NCBI GenBank assembly: GCA_029937205.1
Contig: JAPYQV010000117.1
Span: 1 to 7,646 of the forward strand
Direction: 5' to 3'
Origin: Alphaproteobacteria bacterium
Lineage (GTDB): Bacteria > Pseudomonadota > Alphaproteobacteria > UBA828
DNA length: 7,646 nucleotides
The position numbers and the translations under genes are program-made. Within the stretch, counting starts at the first letter, position 1. Every line of letters begins with the position of its first letter. Positions 6,273 through 7,646 of this stretch are shown here, one piece after another. Below the pieces are notes generated by a model. It ran no database searches, was not told the origin of the DNA, and saw nothing but the letters and a program-made list of their open reading frames with translations.

Positions 6273-7577
6273 ATGCCGATAAACGTACTCATGCCGGCGC
6301 TGTCGCCCACCATGACCGAGGGCAACATTGCGGGCTGGATGAAGAAGGAAGGGGACAAGATCTCTTCCGGCGATCTTCTGTGCGAAATTGAAACCGACAA
6401 GGCGACGATGGAAATCGAAGCGGTCGATGAGGGTACTCTCGGTAAGATCGTCACCCCGGACGGGGCGGAAAATGTGCCGGTCAATGCGGTGATTGGCGTA
6501 ATTTTGGAAGAAGGCGAAGATGCCTCGGCCTTGGACAATTGGGATATCCCGGTAGCCGAACCGGCGCAAGCGGTTGAGGTACAAGTACCGGCGGCGGCCG
6601 CCGCGGTCGCGGCTCCCGCCGTAGCACCGGCACTCGCACCGGCCCCTGTAGCGGCGGCCCCAACGGCTGCCGCTCCGGCAGCAAATCCCGGCGGGCGGAT
6701 ATTCGCCAGCCCGCTGGCGCGCCGCATGGCCGAGCAATCGGGTCTCGAACTGGCATCGATCGCCGGCACCGGCCCCAAGGGGCGCATCGTCAAAGTGGAT
6801 ATCGAGGCGGCGTTGGCCGGCGGCGGTGCGCCACCGGCCGTGGCTGCGTCGGCAGCGGCGCCGGCTGCTGCACCGTCGGCCGCGATTGGGCCTTACGAGG
6901 ACCTTCCTACCAGCAAGATGCGCAAGGTCATTGCCCAGCGCCTGCAGGAATCCAAGCAGACCGTGCCGCATTTTTACCTCACCATCGATTGCGAGATCGA
7001 TGCGATGTTGAAGGTGCGCAAGGAGCTCAATGGGCGCTCGGATGAATACAAACTTTCGGTCAATGATTTTGTCGTCCGCGCCTCGGCGCTCGCACTGCGC
7101 AAGGTGCCGGAGTGCAACGCGTCGTGGATCAATGACGGCATCCGGCAATATACCGGCGTCGATATCTCGGTCGCCGTTGCCATCGAAGATGGTTTGGTGA
7201 CGCCGATTTTGCGTAACGCCGATCACAAGGGCCTGGCCGCGCTTTCCGGCGAGATGAAGGAATTGGCCGGGCGCGCCCGGGCCAAACCCATGGGTTTGAT
7301 GCCGGAAGAATATCAGGGCGGCACTTTTAGCATTTCCAATCTCGGCATGTTCGGCATCAAGGAATTCTCGGCGATCATCAACCCGCCGCAATCCATGATC
7401 CTCGCCGTCGGCGCCGGCGAGCAGCGCCCGGTGGTGAAGGATGGCGCGCTCGCGGTGGCGACCATCATGTCGTGTACGCTCTCGGTCGATCACCGCGTCG
7501 TCGATGGCGCCGCCGGGGCGAAGTTCCTCGGCGCCTTCAAGGGCCTGATCGAAGACCCGCTTAGCATGCTGCTGTAG
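6273..7577 (+). CDS. pdhC: Pyruvate dehydrogenase E2 component, dihydrolipoamide acetyltransferase
   Basis: A 434-residue E2 that forms the core of the complex and transfers acetyl from its lipoyl arm to CoA. The order is: one lipoyl domain (about 1-80, MPINVLMPALSPTMTEGN) with the lipoylated lysine K43 in ETDKATMEIE; an Ala/Pro/Val linker (about 96-140); a peripheral-subunit-binding domain (about 141-182, RIFASPLARRMAEQ then GTGPKGRIVKVDIE); a second Ala/Pro linker (about 183-205); and the catalytic acetyltransferase domain (about 206-434, from YEDLPTSKMRKVIAQRL). The active-site motif DHRVVDGA is intact, with H407 and D411. The substrate-pocket region carries TFSISNLGMFGIKEFSAIINPPQ, split here as family landmarks TFSISNLGMFG and INPPQSMILAVG. 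Only one lipoyl domain is present, against up to three in some bacteria. Since PdhB has none, K43 is the only lipoylation site seen in the E1/E2 genes. lpd starts 11 bp downstream. Confidence 0.97.
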   Translation: MPINVLMPALSPTMTEGNIAGWMKKEGDKISSGDLLCEIETDKATMEIEAVDEGTLGKIVTPDGAENVPVNAVIGVILEEGEDASALDNWDIPVAEPAQAVEVQVPAAAAAVAAPAVAPALAPAPVAAAPTAAAPAANPGGRIFASPLARRMAEQSGLELASIAGTGPKGRIVKVDIEAALAGGGAPPAVAASAAAPAAAPSAAIGPYEDLPTSKMRKVIAQRLQESKQTVPHFYLTIDCEIDAMLKVRKELNGRSDEYKLSVNDFVVRASALALRKVPECNASWINDGIRQYTGVDISVAVAIEDGLVTPILRNADHKGLAALSGEMKELAGRARAKPMGLMPEEYQGGTFSISNLGMFGIKEFSAIINPPQSMILAVGAGEQRPVVKDGALAVATIMSCTLSVDHRVVDGAAGAKFLGAFKGLIEDPLSMLL

Positions 7578-7588
7578 CGGGGGACTCA

Positions 7589-7646
7589 ATGGCTGAAAAA
7601 TCCTTCGACTTGGTCGTGCTCGGCGGCGGACCGGGCGGCTATGTGG
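7589..7646 (+). CDS. lpdA: Dihydrolipoyl dehydrogenase (E3), N-terminus only, 3' partial
   Basis: Nineteen codons are visible before the right edge: MAEKSFDLVVLGGGPGGYV. The hydrophobic strand followed by GGGPGG is the N-terminal FAD-binding Rossmann motif of dihydrolipoyl dehydrogenases and related flavoprotein disulfide reductases. E3 reoxidises the dihydrolipoyl group of E2 and passes electrons to NAD+. GGGGGA at 7579-7584 lies four bases before the ATG and resembles the site before pdhB. The redox-active cysteine pair lies beyond the window, so the exact subtype rests on the short N-terminus and on its place as the fourth gene of the pdh operon. Confidence 0.88.
   Translation, partial: MAEKSFDLVVLGGGPGGYV

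Noticed and set aside
6585..6690. GCC/GCG-rich repetitive DNA in pdhC as a possible separate repeat element
   Set aside because: It codes for the Ala/Pro linker that normally joins the lipoyl and subunit-binding domains of E2; the repetition reflects linker composition, with no fixed unit.
6099..7589. A 496-codon open frame on the - strand opposite pdhC
   Set aside because: It is antisense to an E2 with an intact lipoyl site and DHRVVDG motif. The translation is Arg-rich without domains, a codon-bias shadow.

Overview
The window looks like a chromosomal segment of an alphaproteobacterium. It is GC-rich and densely packed, and every gene I can support lies on the + strand. The best taxonomic evidence is the gene order: a small FtsB/DivIC-type septum protein followed by pdhA, pdhB, pdhC and the start of lpd. 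From general knowledge this is a typical alphaproteobacterial block, usually with eno ahead of ftsB. The split two-gene E1 (alpha and beta) also fits alphaproteobacteria rather than gammaproteobacteria. I cannot assign a genus. A beta subunit without an N-terminal lipoyl domain is a weak argument against the lineages in which E1-beta carries one.

Region 1 (2-3718) is one very long open frame, cut by the left edge. It encodes a fused hydantoinase/oxoprolinase: an ATP-binding HyuA-type half joined in frame to a HyuB-type half. The substrate cannot be read from the sequence. Two things stand out. One is an in-frame 12-bp tandem repeat that inserts a Ser/Ala/Asp/Glu tract into the HyuA half. The other is a HyuB half whose usual metal-site-like motifs are consistently altered.

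Region 2 (3752-4078) is the ftsB/divIC-like gene, encoding a short membrane protein of the division machinery. It begins 33 bp after the oxoprolinase stop.

Region 3 (4079-4225) is a 147-bp intergenic stretch with a conspicuous AT-rich core. It is the likely promoter and leader of the pyruvate dehydrogenase operon.

Region 4 (4226-7646) holds pdhA (E1 alpha), pdhB (E1 beta), pdhC (E2) and the first 19 codons of lpd (E3). The gaps are 15, 25 and 11 bp, each with a ribosome-binding site, so this is a compact operon. Together the products form the pyruvate dehydrogenase complex: E1 decarboxylates pyruvate on thiamine diphosphate, E2 carries the acetyl group on a lipoyl arm to CoA, and E3 reoxidises the lipoyl group using FAD and NAD+.

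I see no RNA genes, CRISPR arrays, insertion sequences or phage genes. Most of the window is ordinary core metabolism. The oxoprolinase fusion is the only part that looks accessory or poorly characterised, and I found no convincing evidence of a wholly new system.
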